NCBI RefSeq assembly: GCF_001641265.1 | Contig: NW_020167557.1 | Coordinates: forward strand, 62,001 to 126,000 | From: Pseudogymnoascus destructans | Taxonomy: Eukaryota; Ascomycota; Leotiomycetes; Thelebolales; Thelebolaceae | DNA: 64,000 nt | Reading direction: 5' to 3' | Part shown: positions 33,436 to 43,845 of the stretch, piece by piece | Layout: each line of letters opens with the position of its first letter | How positions within the stretch are numbered: the first letter of the stretch is position 1 | The notes under the pieces: generated by a model | What the model saw: only the letters and a program-made list of their open reading frames with translations | The model's database searches: none | Told to the model about the DNA's origin: nothing | Made by a program: the position numbers and the translations under genes

Positions 33436-33635
33436 CAGTTCACAATTTAGTTATGAACATAGTTATGAAATCAGCCAGTTCACAATTTAGTTATGTACAT
33501 AGTTGTGAAATCAGCCAGTTCACAATTTAGTTATGTACATAGTTGTGAAATCAGCCAGTTCACAATTTAGTTATGTACATAGTTGTGAAATCAGCCAGTT
33601 CACAATTTAGTTATGTACATAGTTGTGAAATCAGC
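33436..33635 (+). repeat. Minisatellite, 5 x 40 bp
   Basis: Five head-to-tail copies of a 40-bp unit beginning CAGTTCACAATTTAGTTATG. Copies 2-5 are identical over their full length as far as I can read; copy 1 has two changes. There are no unique spacers. It lies between the 5' end of CYP505 and the 3' end of the VOC gene. Confidence 0.97.
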
Positions 33636-33679
33636 GTAAGCTCGATTAAAACGATAGTGACATTTAGTTTTACCATTTT

Positions 33680-34771
33680 CTACAATCGACTATCTCCACC
33701 ATCACGTACGAGATACCACTTCACACCAACCATATCTATCGAACCATCTCTATACAGTCCTTTGTTTTTCGCCCTGTTTAAGATATCATTGAAATTCTTG
33801 TTGCCTTCAACAGCAATCGTGACGGACACAATTCCTTCCGGCTTTCCCTTCTCGCCCGGGGTGAACGTGACATGCCCATTGGTAAACACTAGTTTGCTTT
33901 GGACTCTTGGAACGCCAAACATATCCTCCCATTGGGCTGCTGCTGCTTCCGTGTCGGTATCTCCAGGTAGTAGCCGGCAGACTACTTCGACAAGGCGGAG
34001 GTGTGAGCAACGCTTCATGCCTGCTGAGTAGGAGCCGTAATCGGGGCCAAGTGGGTGCCAGGGCGAGAACGTTGATGTCAGGGGCTCCGGGTTGCTAGGT
34101 GAGCGTTGGTGAGAGTCGAGCTCGGGAATAACCCCGCCTTCTACAGCGTTAGAGATGGTCAATAATTTCGAGTTAGCAAAGAACCCGAACCTTTGATACC
34201 CTTCGGGTGGTACTGGACGCAAACAGCGTCATCATCTAGATGACTATATATCACTTTTCCCAAGTTGTTGGACTCAATGAATGATCGTCGTGCAACAGCA
34301 TCCTCAGTCTGCATAATGATCATATAACCACCATCTCCACGTTTTGATAGGAGGCGCCCTGCAGCCGTATTCTGCCTAATAGGCGAGACAACCTGCAAGC
34401 CGTTATTAAAAAGATTGGCGTGTATCATGCAAACAACCTACTTCAATAACATCTCCACCTATAGCCACTGCCATTTTTCGAGTCAGTATTTGATATAGAT
34501 GTATAGAACATATTACGGCCAAGTACCTATGAAGTTCCTGAGGCCCCATTCAGCAACTCTTGGATCGATGAAGACGACCTCTGTCCCGAAAACGAATGTC
34601 TATATGGAGTTTTGTCAGCTAAACGGTTGCAAGCACTCTTATCTGATATAGTCATACTAGAAAATGCTTTGCTCTTTCCAAGTCTTCCGCAACTAGTGCT
34701 ATCTGCCGTAGTCGTGTGCACAATGCACCTTGAGAAGACGACACGCCATGAAACTTGCTTGTAGAAGACAT
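33680..34771 (-). CDS. VOC / glyoxalase-like domain protein
   Basis: Five exons (34771-34658, 34599-34527, 34467-34442, 34392-34191, 34140-33680) give 291 aa; the third exon is only 26 bp. It starts MSSTSKFHGV. LRQIALVAEDLERAKHFL is the opening strand and helix of a VOC module. FGTEVVFIDPRVAEWGLRNF and GGDVIEVVSPI complete the first half. RCSHLRLVEVVCRLLPGDTD opens a second module, with WEDMFGVPRV and TNGHVTFTPG. This matches PF13468-like glyoxalase-fold proteins; the substrate is unknown. The C-terminus is basic with no targeting signal I can name. It is transcribed divergently from the peroxisomal hydratase gene through a 327-bp spacer. Confidence 0.78.
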
Positions 34772-35098
34772 AGGTCTGCATTCAGTCCAGAGGCTTTGTT
34801 TGGGTCTATTCGAAGTCTGATGTAGTCGTCAATAAATGGGCAGCTCCCTTATAAGGATCGACAGCCTACGCTAAAAAGTACCTCGGCGCCGAGCTGTTTT
34901 GGCTACCCCACCTACAGGTCGAAATCGGCCAACGTGCCGGATAGATAGTGTTTCCCCGCACGTACTTCTGATGGGCTTACTGACATACATATATACCTAC
35001 TCCCATATTTAACATTCTACCTAAACCATTAATCATTTAAAAACGAACCCACACAAACTACATTTAGTGTACCTATTCTAGCTTTGACTATCATCAAC
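34772..35098. promoter_or_regulatory. Divergent promoter region
   Basis: Shared 327-bp spacer of the VOC gene and the enoyl-CoA hydratase/isomerase gene. It has AT-rich stretches at 34985-35060. Co-regulation is possible but inferred. Confidence 0.4.
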
Positions 35099-36146
35099 AT
35101 GCCGCCGTTTCACAAATATAGGGATATCGAAGTGGAGGTGACTGGCCAAATCGGCATTATCAAGCTAAACAGACCGGAGGCCCTCAATGCATTCAGCAGC
35201 GTGCTAATGTCCGATGTTATCTCTGCAATAAGGGAACTGGACGAGCATTCCGATACTGTTTTCACTGTTCTCACGGGGAAAGGCCGATTTTTCTCCGCAG
35301 GAGTGGATGTGAAGGGTAAGAACGTCTATAAGTTTCTTAGCTTCCGATAACACGTGGAAATATTAATTGATATGCATAGGGGAGGAAATAGGCCTTGGGG
35401 ATGTTCCTGCCGCCGAGAAAAAAGTGCGTGCGTTGTCTAAATTGGCCAGAGGTAAGGATATAGATTTCTACTACCTACTCCAATCTTTGATTTCTTTCTT
35501 CCAGCGAGAAGACATGCTCTAAGCTAATCCATTCTTTCTGGTAGCTACGGAAATGTTACGTTTGATTATCGACCACAAAAAGGTATTTGTCCTTGCCCTT
35601 AATGGGCCTGGTGTAGGTGGTGGCGCAGCTTGGTTTCAGGGAGTTGCCGACATTGTGTTAGCTGCAGAAGGGGCGTGGATGCAAGTCCCCTTCAGTGCTC
35701 TCGGTTTAGTACCGGAGAACGGCTCGGCTATAAACTTTGCGCAAAGTATGGGGGTGCATCGGGCCAACGACTTTCTCATGTTTGGTCGGAAATTGACGGC
35801 GGAGGAGTTAGAACAGTGGGGATTGGTGAATCGTATTTTTCCTGCCAACGATTTCCATAAGAGGGTTGTGGAGTTCCTTGAGGATCAACTGGCTGTGAAT
35901 GATGGCAAAAGCATGATGGAGACCAAGAGATTGCAGAATGCACCCTTGCGAGACGGGAGAATTATTGCTTTGTTCAACTCTATTGATGCCCTGGCGGAGC
36001 GAATTGTAGAGGATGCACCAACTAAACGATTTATGGAGAAAAAGAAGGAGTTGAAGCGTAAGTTCCATTGCTTATTCCTCTTGCCTTACGATATTGGTTG
36101 CTGATCCGCATATACATCAGTTAAGAGCAAAGGCTCGAAACTCTGA
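35099..36146 (+). CDS. Peroxisomal enoyl-CoA hydratase/isomerase (crotonase family)
   Basis: Four exons (35099-35315, 35380-35451, 35545-36057, 36121-36146) give 275 aa. Crotonase fold: IGIIKLNRPEALNAFSS, the first oxyanion segment GRFFSAGVDVKG, the second NGPGVGGGAAW, and ADIVLAAEGAWMQVPFSALG followed by PENGSA. The lack of the two hydratase Glu residues in their usual context and the overall look fit Delta3,Delta2-enoyl-CoA isomerases (Eci1/Dci1 type). The 26-bp last exon encodes LKSKGSKL, so the protein ends in the canonical peroxisomal signal SKL. That exon would be missed without splicing: unspliced, the frame ends without a PTS1. Likely role: isomerising unsaturated fatty-acyl-CoA in peroxisomal beta-oxidation. 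Confidence 0.87.
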
Positions 36147-36527
36147 AACCTTATTGCAATATCCGAAAAATTGGCCTCGAGATCGCCATTACCTCGTTAC
36201 AATACTACGAGGAGGCTTAGCTAAAAAAAAATGTTTCTAAACAAGCACGTGAAAGGTTCTATCACTCTCACCTATTTCGAACAGCGCAGTGAAAATGTGT
36301 GAGTTCTATGGTAAAGACTGTATATTTGGTCATTAACTGATCTTGAGACTTCGAACATGAGGCGCATACCGTCCCAACAACCATTTCCATAGGATTTCCC
36401 CCAATAGGATGCACATCGTGAGACTTTACCCACGTTGTCGAATTCCCCGATCATATCCTTCTCAGAGTCGGCTGGCCTTTTCTTTCTCGAAACATTGATG
36501 TACCGCTTTCCAATCACGTCCTCTAGG
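36147..36527. other. Intergenic
   Basis: 3' flank of the isomerase gene. No gene; the minus frame at 36272-36577 runs into a transposon end and is not credible. Confidence 0.5.
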
Positions 36528-36742
36528 TAACGTACATGTATAACGAACCGGCCAAACAAGCGAACCGGCCAATCCATTTTACACCTTAAATCACGAATTT
36601 CATAACTTAATATCTCAACAACCCTTTAATAATAAGTTATAAAAATATGTACTTAGCCTTTTATAAGCATTTAAAGTACTCTATTTGATTTTTAAAGCAA
36701 TTAGTATTGTAGTTATTAAGATACTAAGAATTAGGTCAAAAG

Positions 36743-36988
36743 TGTAAAGGCGTAGGGCCCAGGGTGTCATGGGAGTTCAGGGAACCAGGTCAGGAGGCAG
36801 GAAGTAAGGGTTATATTGGTGTGAAGCACAATAGGTCTACACTGATACAGCGACTATTGACTGGAGGCCTCACTCCGAGCCTCCAGCCCCTTATATACAG
36901 GAACCCGTAGGCCCTAATTTACTGAGCCCGCCAGGTCCACTGTAAGAGCGTGGCACCTCACGTGCCCTCACGTGAGGGCCGCCTTACA
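36743..36988 (+). mobile_element. Solo LTR, 246 bp
   Basis: Starts TGTAAAGGCG and ends CGCCTTACA, bounded by a 5-bp duplication AAAAG (36738-36742, 36989-36993). TTATATA at about 36890 suggests plus orientation. No related internal sequence in the window. Confidence 0.85.
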
Positions 36989-37201
36989 AAAAGTGGGGGC
37001 TAAAACTCAATATCTTAATAACTACAATACTAATTGCTTTAAAAATCAAATAGAGTACTTTAAATGCTTATAAAAGGCTAAGTACATATTTTTATAACTT
37101 ATTATTAAAGGGTTGTTAAGATATTAAGTTATGAAATTCGTGATTTAAGGTGTAAAATGGATTGGCCGGTTCGCTTGTTTGGCCGGTTTGTTATACATGT
37201 A

Positions 37202-39061
37202 ACGTACATGTATAGCGAAAGCGCCAAACAAGCGAAAGCGCCAAAATTATCTACCCTCACGACAAACATTGCGATAAATCTACCACAACATTAGAAATCA
37301 ATTGAAACTACTCGGAGTCCTCTTCCTCAGAGGTGTCTATTACAATCTGACACGTGCGCGCATTGTGCCCAGTCTCACCACACTTGCCACAGCGACGGGC
37401 ACGGGTTTCTTCCCTTGGCTTCCGACCACGGCTTGCCCTTATTTCCTGCTCTACCTGCTGCACAACATCCCTCTCATCCTGTAGCTCTTGCGCCCCTTGT
37501 TGACTAAGTGATCCTCCTTGCTGTAGTCGTGTTTTCCTAGCTCTCCGGCGCTTGCTTAGTACTTCATTTGCCTGTCGTAGGTTTTGGTTCTCTCCCTTTA
37601 GCAGTGCTAATTGATGCATTATTTGCGATGCACCCTTTGTAAACTGGTCAACAGCTGCATAGATTGAGGTTGGAGAGCTATTTTGATGGCGTGAAATCCG
37701 AGTTTTAATAAATGTAGACTGTGACATAGCTTCAATTGGGTTGTTTGGTGTCTGAGAAACCCAAGGTTGAGCAGTACCTGGGCGGGAGCTTGGAGGCGTT
37801 GGTGTCCTTAACTTAAGATCAAGTGTAGATATCACTCTCTCAGGGTCAAATGGAAGAAGCCCTGCCCCTCGGAACCCGCCTCAAATGTTACTTTCCGTCA
37901 TTGTAGTGTTAAATGCAGCGTGGAAGGCAGGAAAGAAGTCATCCTTTGTAATATGAGAAATATGAGCCTGCATCATATCTTCAATTTGCCGACCATAGGC
38001 CTGCTTTAACGGGCCGAAACAGCCAACATCAAGTGGCTGGAGTAGATGAGAAGAGTGAGCAGGCATACAAAGCGTAATAATGTTGTGTTCCTTGCAGTAC
38101 TCCTCAAACTCATCTGAGTGGTGGCTCTCATGACCATCAAGGACTAACAAGCGATAACCACCAACACTCCGGGCCTTTGTATGCTTCTCAAAGTGCTGAA
38201 TCCAATCCATGCCTCTCTCGTTTGTAGTCCAGCCATTTTCAGTAACAGAAATCACCCAATCGCTTGAAAATCCACTATTCTCATACCAAGATGTAAGGTG
38301 GTTTTTGCCTGCAACAATGATAAATGGTGGTACTGCCCAACCTTGAGAACTAACGCCTTGGATTACTGTAACCCATTCCCGATTACCAGGCTGTACCTTC
38401 TTTGCTTTTGCCCGCCCGTCTGAGCTTGTTACAACCATAGCAGTTGAGATAACGCCCATCATAAACCCAGTCTCATCAAAGTTGTAGATATCTGCTTCAT
38501 CGATACCATATTTCGCAATTGTGTTACGCACAAGCTCAAACCAGCCATTAATAACTTCTGGATCTTCGCACTTAGCCCTCTGGTAGTCGTATTTGCGCTG
38601 AAAGCGTGTCTGGAGCTCTACACGCCGCTTAACAAAGTTTGAAGCCCAACGCGACCCAACGCGTGACGCGTCGCGTGTTGCAAGTAGTCGACTTGCCATA
38701 TCTTCAACAACAGACAGCCGAGGAGGAAACCCTTTGGCAGCTAGGTCGAGTATATACTGAACAAGGACGGACTCCTCTAGGTTAGTTAATTTCCGTGAGT
38801 TGGCTTGGATATCGCGTCGTGAAGGTACACCTTCTAGACGACGACCTAGCTTGCGGTGGTCCACAGAATAGATCCTAGCAGCAACTCGAAGGCGTAACTT
38901 TGGGTCGCTTTGCATAGCCTGGATAGCTAGCACTAATTGGCTTTCATCGTTTTTATGGGGCATGTTTTGTTGTTGAGGAATTTAACATTTAGTTGGGGGG
39001 TTTGGTCACCACATCATTTTGGCGCTTTCGCTTGTTTGGCGCTTTCGCTATACATGTACGT
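37202..39061 (-). mobile_element. Fot1/pogo-like element copy Y, 1860 bp
   Basis: Terminal inverted repeats of about 46 bp (ACGTACATGTATAGCG, then GAAAGCGCCAAACAAGCGAA and so on) with TA duplications at 37200-37201 and 39062-39063. The insertion point is a TA inside the right TIR of M1. Confidence 0.95.
37308..38963 (-). pseudogene. DDE transposase of copy Y (one nonsense codon)
   Basis: 551 codons with a single TGA at 37881-37883, where copies Z and W have CGA (TESNI-R-GGFRGAG). Domains: HTH (MPHKNDESQLVLAIQAMQ, RVAARIYSVDHRKLGRRLEG), CENP-B-type binding region (FVKRRVELQTRFQRKYD), DDE core with YNFDETGFMMG, LVLDGHESHHS and HLLQPLDVGCFGPLK, a Lys/Arg coiled region and a C-terminal CCHC knuckle CGKCGETGHNARTC. 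It is the only copy of this family here without the 8-bp deletion. Confidence 0.93.
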
Positions 39062-39068
39062 TACGTTA

Positions 39069-39416
39069 TATATATAATAATAATCTCCCTCTTAAATTTT
39101 TATTTTTATAACAACAACTACTATTATTATACAACAACTACTATTATACAACTATAACTAATTTACTTGCAGAACTAGTGGCCATGTATAACGAGTGGCC
39201 ACCTAGATTTCTCACCAAAATTCAATAAATATACAACGTAATAACTCAACAACAGCTTTATAATATAATTTAAATTTTCATATCTAGTCTTTTATATGTA
39301 CTTAGATTTATTTACTTGAGTTTTAAAGCAATTAGTTAAGCAGCTACTAAGATAGTAAGACTTTAACTAAATTTTAAGGCTAAAACTTAATATCTTAGGA
39401 AACAATATATAGATTA
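39069..39416. other. AT-rich MITE-like remnant
   Basis: Contains TTTTAAAGCAATTAGTTAAG and AAAACTTAATATCTTA, resembling the arms of M1, and GTATAACGAGTGGCCACC like a diverged M1 end. It is probably a decayed relative. No gene. Confidence 0.45.
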
Positions 39417-39887
39417 ACGTGGTTTATCAGTACGTCGGACATATCAGTACCTCGGACACTTTTTCCAAAAACTTCACAATGTGTTTTTTCCACCTTTTAT
39501 TATGTCAGTGATTACCCAAGAAGCAAAAATCATTCTAGCTATCGAGGCTATCCGAACATCAAAAAATCTAAGTCGTCGGAAGGCTGCTAAGCTCTATGAA
39601 GTACCTCATTCTACACTCTGCGACAGAATGAATGGCTGAACTACTGTCTGCGAACGCCAGCCTGCAATGACGAAATTAACTATACTAATTTTATACTCGA
39701 ATCGCGTGGCGTGGAGGGAGGCGCGTTGGGAAGCTCTGGGCCCACCGATTTGTACAACGACGTCCAGAATTAAAGATGCATTTTAATCGCGTTTAGGACT
39801 TCCAAAGGGCCTTGTGCGAAGATCCTGAACTAATTGGCGCGTGGTTTCGACTAGTGGAAAATATGAGGGCAAAATATGGTGTTTCAG
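39417..39887 (+). pseudogene. Fragment V' of the second Fot1-like family
   Basis: Starts with the V-family TIR (ACGTGGTTTATCAGTACGTC) after TA. The transposase N-terminus starts at the ATG at 39501 (MSVITQEAKIILAIEAIRTS). It carries stops, an internal deletion and frameshifts, and ends at AAAATATGGTGTTT where an LTR piece begins. Confidence 0.9.
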
Positions 39888-40210
39888 ACAATACAGTAAA
39901 TTGACTAGCACATACTTCTATGTCTTTTCCAAGCTTTCAAGCATTGATGTTGTTATTCTTTGTTTCTGAAAAGTCAGTGAGGTGCTAACCTCTGACTTAC
40001 CCATGAGTTCTCAGACTCAACATTTGTTACAACTTGTCTGAACTACTTCACTACATCATACACCTGATTGCTGCGTTGTGGAATAGTCTAAGCTACAACC
40101 CTTTGGCTCTGTTTCCTAAGACAGTGTGTTGTCTTAGTAAAATCATCCCTTCCTTGGGTGGCTAGATTCTCACATCTGGTGCACCCACCATTACATGCAC
40201 CCACCATTAC
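39888..40210 (+). repeat. R-U5-like LTR fragment
   Basis: About 307 bp matching the chromovirus LTR from CAGACAATACAG to CCACCATTACA. TGCACCCACCATTACA is repeated once more at the end (40195-40210). The start coincides with the inferred RNA start of the LTR. Confidence 0.85.
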
Positions 40211-40508
40211 AAAAGGTAAGTCTTATCCTTTATATAACTAACCTTATTTTATACTAATATAATATAGTATTACTAGAGACAATGCCTCTAATAATAATGT
40301 TTTAATTTCTGAATTAAGAGATAAATATCTTAATTTAGGATTAGATACATTTAATGGTAATATACCTTGTATAGCACATGTTATTAACATTGCTGTACAA
40401 GATATATTAAATACTTTATTAAAAGACGAAGATAAATATTTTAAGGAATTAGAAGAGCAAAATTTACCAGAAGAAGATAAAGATATAAGTAAGTTTTTAC
40501 TCTTCCTA
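40211..40508 (+). pseudogene. hAT-like transposase fragment
   Basis: AT-rich plus-strand exon (from about 40266) reading RDNASNNNVLISELRDKYL and IPCIAHVINIAVQDILNTLL, the hAT DDE segment (DNAS, CxxHxxN). It is preceded by a GTAAGT...ATAG intron and followed by a GTAAG donor at 40491; element Z sits in that second intron. Confidence 0.7.
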
Positions 40509-40510
40509 TA

Positions 40511-42362
40511 ACGTACATGTATAGCGAAAGCGCCAAACAAGCGAAAGCGCCAAAATTATCTACCCTCATGACAAACATTGCGATAAATCTACCACAACAT
40601 TAGAAATCAATTGAAACTACTCGGAGTCCTCTTCCTCAGAGGTGTCTATTACAATCTGACACGTGCGCGCATTGTGCCCAGTCTCACCACACTTGCCACA
40701 GTGACGGGCACGGGTTTCTTCCCTTGGCTTCCGACCATGGCTTGCCCTTATTTCCTGCTCTACCTGCTGCACAACATCCCTCTCATCCTGTAGCTCTTGC
40801 GCCCCTTGTTGACTAAGTGATCCTCCTTGCTGTAGTCGTGTTTTCCTAGCTCTCCGGCGCTTGCTTAGTACTTCATTTGCCTGTCGTAGGTTTTGGTTCT
40901 CTCCCTTTAGCAGTGCTAATTGATGCATTATTTGCGATGCACCCTTTGTAAACTGGTCAACAGCTGCATAGATTGAGGTTGGAGAGCTATTTTGATGGCG
41001 TGAAATCCGAGTTTTAATAAATGTAGACTGTGACATAGCTTCAATTGGGTTGTTTGGTGTCTGAGAAACCCAAGGTTGAGCAGTACCTGGGCGGGAGCTT
41101 GGAGGCGTTGGTGTCCTTAACTTAAGATCAAGTGTAGATATCACTCTCTCAGGGTCAAATGGAAGAAGCCCTGCCCCTCGGAACCCGCCTCGAATGTTAC
41201 TTTCTGTCATTGTAGTGTTAAATGCAGCGTGGAAGGCAGGAAAGAAGTCATCCTTTGTAATATGAGAAATATGAGCCTGCATCATATCTTCAATTTGCCG
41301 ACCATAGGCCTGCTTTAACGGGCCAAAACAGCCAACATCAAGTGGCTGGAGTAGATGAGAAGAGTGAGCAGGCATACAAAGCGTAATAATGTTGTGTTCC
41401 TTGCAGTACTCCTCAAACTCATCTGAGTGGTGGCTCTCATGACCATCAAGGACTAACAAGCGATAACCACCAACACTCCGGGCCTTTGTATGCTTCTCAA
41501 AGTGCTGAATCCAATCCATGCCTCTCTCGTTTGTAGTCCAGCCATTTTCAGTAACAGAAATCGCTTGAAAATCCACTATTCTCATACCAAGATGTAAGGT
41601 GGTTTTTGCCTGCAACAATGATAAATGGTGGTACTGCCCAACCTTGAGAACTAACGCCTTGGATTACTGTAACCCATTCCCGATTACCAGGCTGTACCTT
41701 CTTTGCTTTTGCCCGCCCGTCTGAGCTTGTTACAACCATAGCAGTTGAGATAACGCCCATCATAAACCCAGTCTCATCAAAGTTGTACATATCTGCTTCA
41801 TCGATACCATATTTCGCAATTGTGTTACGCACAAGCTCAAACCAGCCATTAATAACTTCTGGATCTTCGCACTTAGCCCTCTGGTAGTCGTATTTGCGCT
41901 GAAAGCATGTCTGGAGCTCTACACGCCGCTTAACAAAGTTTGAAGCCCAACGCGACCCAACGCGTGACGCGTCGCATGTTGCAAGTAGTCGACTTGCCAT
42001 ATCTTCAACAACAGACAGCCGAGGAGGAAACCCTTTGGCAGCTAGGTCGAGTATATACTGAACAAGGACGGACTCCTCTAGGTTAGTTAATTTCCATGAG
42101 TTGGCTTGGATATCGCGTCGTGAAGGTACACCTTCTAGACGACGACCTAGCTTGCGGTGGTCCACAGAATAGATCCTAGCAGCAACTCGAAGGCGTAACT
42201 TTGGGTCGCTTTGCATAGCCTGGATAGCTAGCACTAATTGGCTTTCATCGTTTTTATGGGGCATGTTTTGTTGTTGAGGAATTTAACATTTAGTTGGGGG
42301 GTTTGGTCACCGCATCATTTTGGCGCTTTCGCTTGTTTGGCGCTTTCGCTATACATGTACGT
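40511..42362 (-). mobile_element. Fot1/pogo-like element copy Z, 1852 bp
   Basis: Same TIRs as Y; TA duplications at 40509-40510 and 42363-42364. It is 8 bp shorter than Y. Confidence 0.95.
40617..42264 (-). pseudogene. DDE transposase of copy Z (8-bp deletion frameshift)
   Basis: Same domains as Y but reading GFSSDFCY-stop, because ACCCAATC is missing from the plus-strand context AAATC(ACCCAATC)GCTTG at about 41562. It shares with W, against Y, the substitutions N-S-W-K (Y: R), ATCDAS (Y: R), LQTCFQ (Y: R) and ADMYN (Y: I). Downstream of the frameshift the frame is open to the knuckle, itself changed (RARHCGKCG). Confidence 0.93.
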
Positions 42363-42670
42363 TACTTATATTTATATATACTAACTAATATTTTAAAGAT
42401 ATCTCTAATAAGTTTACCTTATGGGCTAATGTAACAGGGTGGTGATGACCGACCATTACAGTATATATAGCATGTTACACGTATTCCGGGCGAGCCGGAA
42501 TATTGTAGTCTTTTTGGCTCAGTGGGATGTAGCGCGAGCATAACCATACATCGTTACAGCTAAAATGAGATGAATTATTATTAGCCTTCAGTATAATCAA
42601 GAGAATGCTAGATTATTAGCAAGGCATACTGAAGACTTAAATGGACCTAAGAAGATACAGTTAGGTAAGA
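42363..42670 (+). pseudogene. Continuation of AT-rich transposase remnant
   Basis: After Z the DNA resumes with ACTAAC ... TTTTAAAG, a branch point and acceptor, then coding-like ISNKFTLWA and, after the 129-bp LTR, LQYNQENARLLARHTEDLNG. I infer it continues the gene broken by Z. The family of this part is not certain. Confidence 0.45.
42430..42558. mobile_element. Very short solo LTR, 129 bp
   Basis: TGTAACAGGG ... CATCGTTACA (perfect 6-bp terminal inversion TGTAAC/GTTACA) between 5-bp duplications GCTAA (42425-42429 and 42559-42563). It contains TATATATAG at 42461-42469. Confidence 0.7.
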
Positions 42671-43845
42671 CTCCTTTATAAAGTTAGTATATACTAAACT
42701 TTTAATAGATACCTCTCCCTTCTCTGCAGCTCGCTCTGCCTTTTCAGCCTGTAGAGCCCGGTCTTCACCTACAGTAAGAGCTCCACCAATTTATAGGCAT
42801 GACCGGCTATTACGGCCTCTGTTCTTGTGCTTCTCAACCTGCCGCCGTAGAATTGAGAGGTCGAGTTATTGAAGTTTACCGTGGGTTGATACTGCTTCTG
42901 TACCAGTAACCCAATTGGTATATCTCTGTCGGGAGGGGCTACTAGTACAGGAAGCTTCGCTTTCCAATGCTGTAACTGCTCCTTCGACTCTTGAAAAGAG
43001 GTTGGTATAGCTTCTGGTAAATGTGAGGGCAGTCAGCTGACTTTCATATTTTATGAATAGTCTCACTTTATGAATATTGTGTAAATAACTTAAGTCAGAG
43101 CTTTTCTTACGAAGCTCTTTCTCTCTTTGTAAACAATCATTTTGCCCAAGTCGCATTCGACCTCGTTTTGTGCTCTTGTACCGTCACAGTAAAGTAGGCG
43201 CTGGTTTTGGATATTTCCGTAGCTTTGTAAGCACAATATTACAGTCAATAGGCCATACTCCTGCCTTTCTGAATGCATGAGTAATAGTAAGCAGTTTAAA
43301 GGTCTGCTCTCGTATCATAGGAAGATCCCTCATAAACGACCGTAGGTTATACTCAAGGTCGAAATTCAGTATAGCAGTATAGACTGCTTCGCGGTGCCAG
43401 TGCTTGTACGGCTGGAAAACCCCAACATCTAATGGCTGTAGAATATGGGTAAGGTGAGACGGGAAAGCGTAAAGAAGGATATTATGCTCTGCTGCGAGTA
43501 TAGTAAACTTTGGCATATGGTGGCTACTATGAGAATCTAATAGTAGTAGCTTTGTAGAAATTGAGGTGCTTTGCGTATGAGAAATGAAGTGAGTAAGCCA
43601 TTCGATAGCAAGCTGGTCGTTTGTATAGCCTGATTCTGATAATAGAACCTGTTCCGTACCTATGAGACTTCTATGGTACCAAGCTTCCATATGGACTTTG
43701 CCTGGAACGATAAGTATAGGTGGAGTAGCCACTCCACTCGCAGACACAGCTTCAATTATCGTAATAGAAATGCGGTTTTCAGGACTCCCTGTATATAGCT
43801 CTGTAACTCCGTATGGAACTATTACCTTCTTGCCTCCTGGAATTC

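Larger units (their letters stand above)
36530..39066. mobile_element. Foldback MITE (M1), host to a solo LTR and a Fot1-like element
   Basis: Outer TSD TA at 36528-36529 and 39067-39068. The left end ACGTACATGTATAACGAACC is mirrored at 37141-37201 plus 39062-39066. Removing the 246-bp solo LTR and the 1860-bp Y element leaves about 424 bp that is almost one long palindrome: the left arm 36530-36742 pairs with the right arm from 36989 on. No coding capacity. Its ends share the first 13 bases and overall design with the Y/Z/W family. Confidence 0.85.

Noticed and set aside
33436..33635. CRISPR array
   Set aside because: Repeats are directly adjacent with no unique spacers, no cas genes, and the organism is a fungus. 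It is a minisatellite.
29340..36146. Secondary-metabolite gene cluster
   Set aside because: No polyketide synthase, NRPS, terpene cyclase, transporter or pathway regulator is present; CYP505 proteins mostly hydroxylate fatty acids.
36272..36577. 101-aa minus-strand ORF
   Set aside because: Its first residues are the MITE terminal repeat; the rest shows no coding features.
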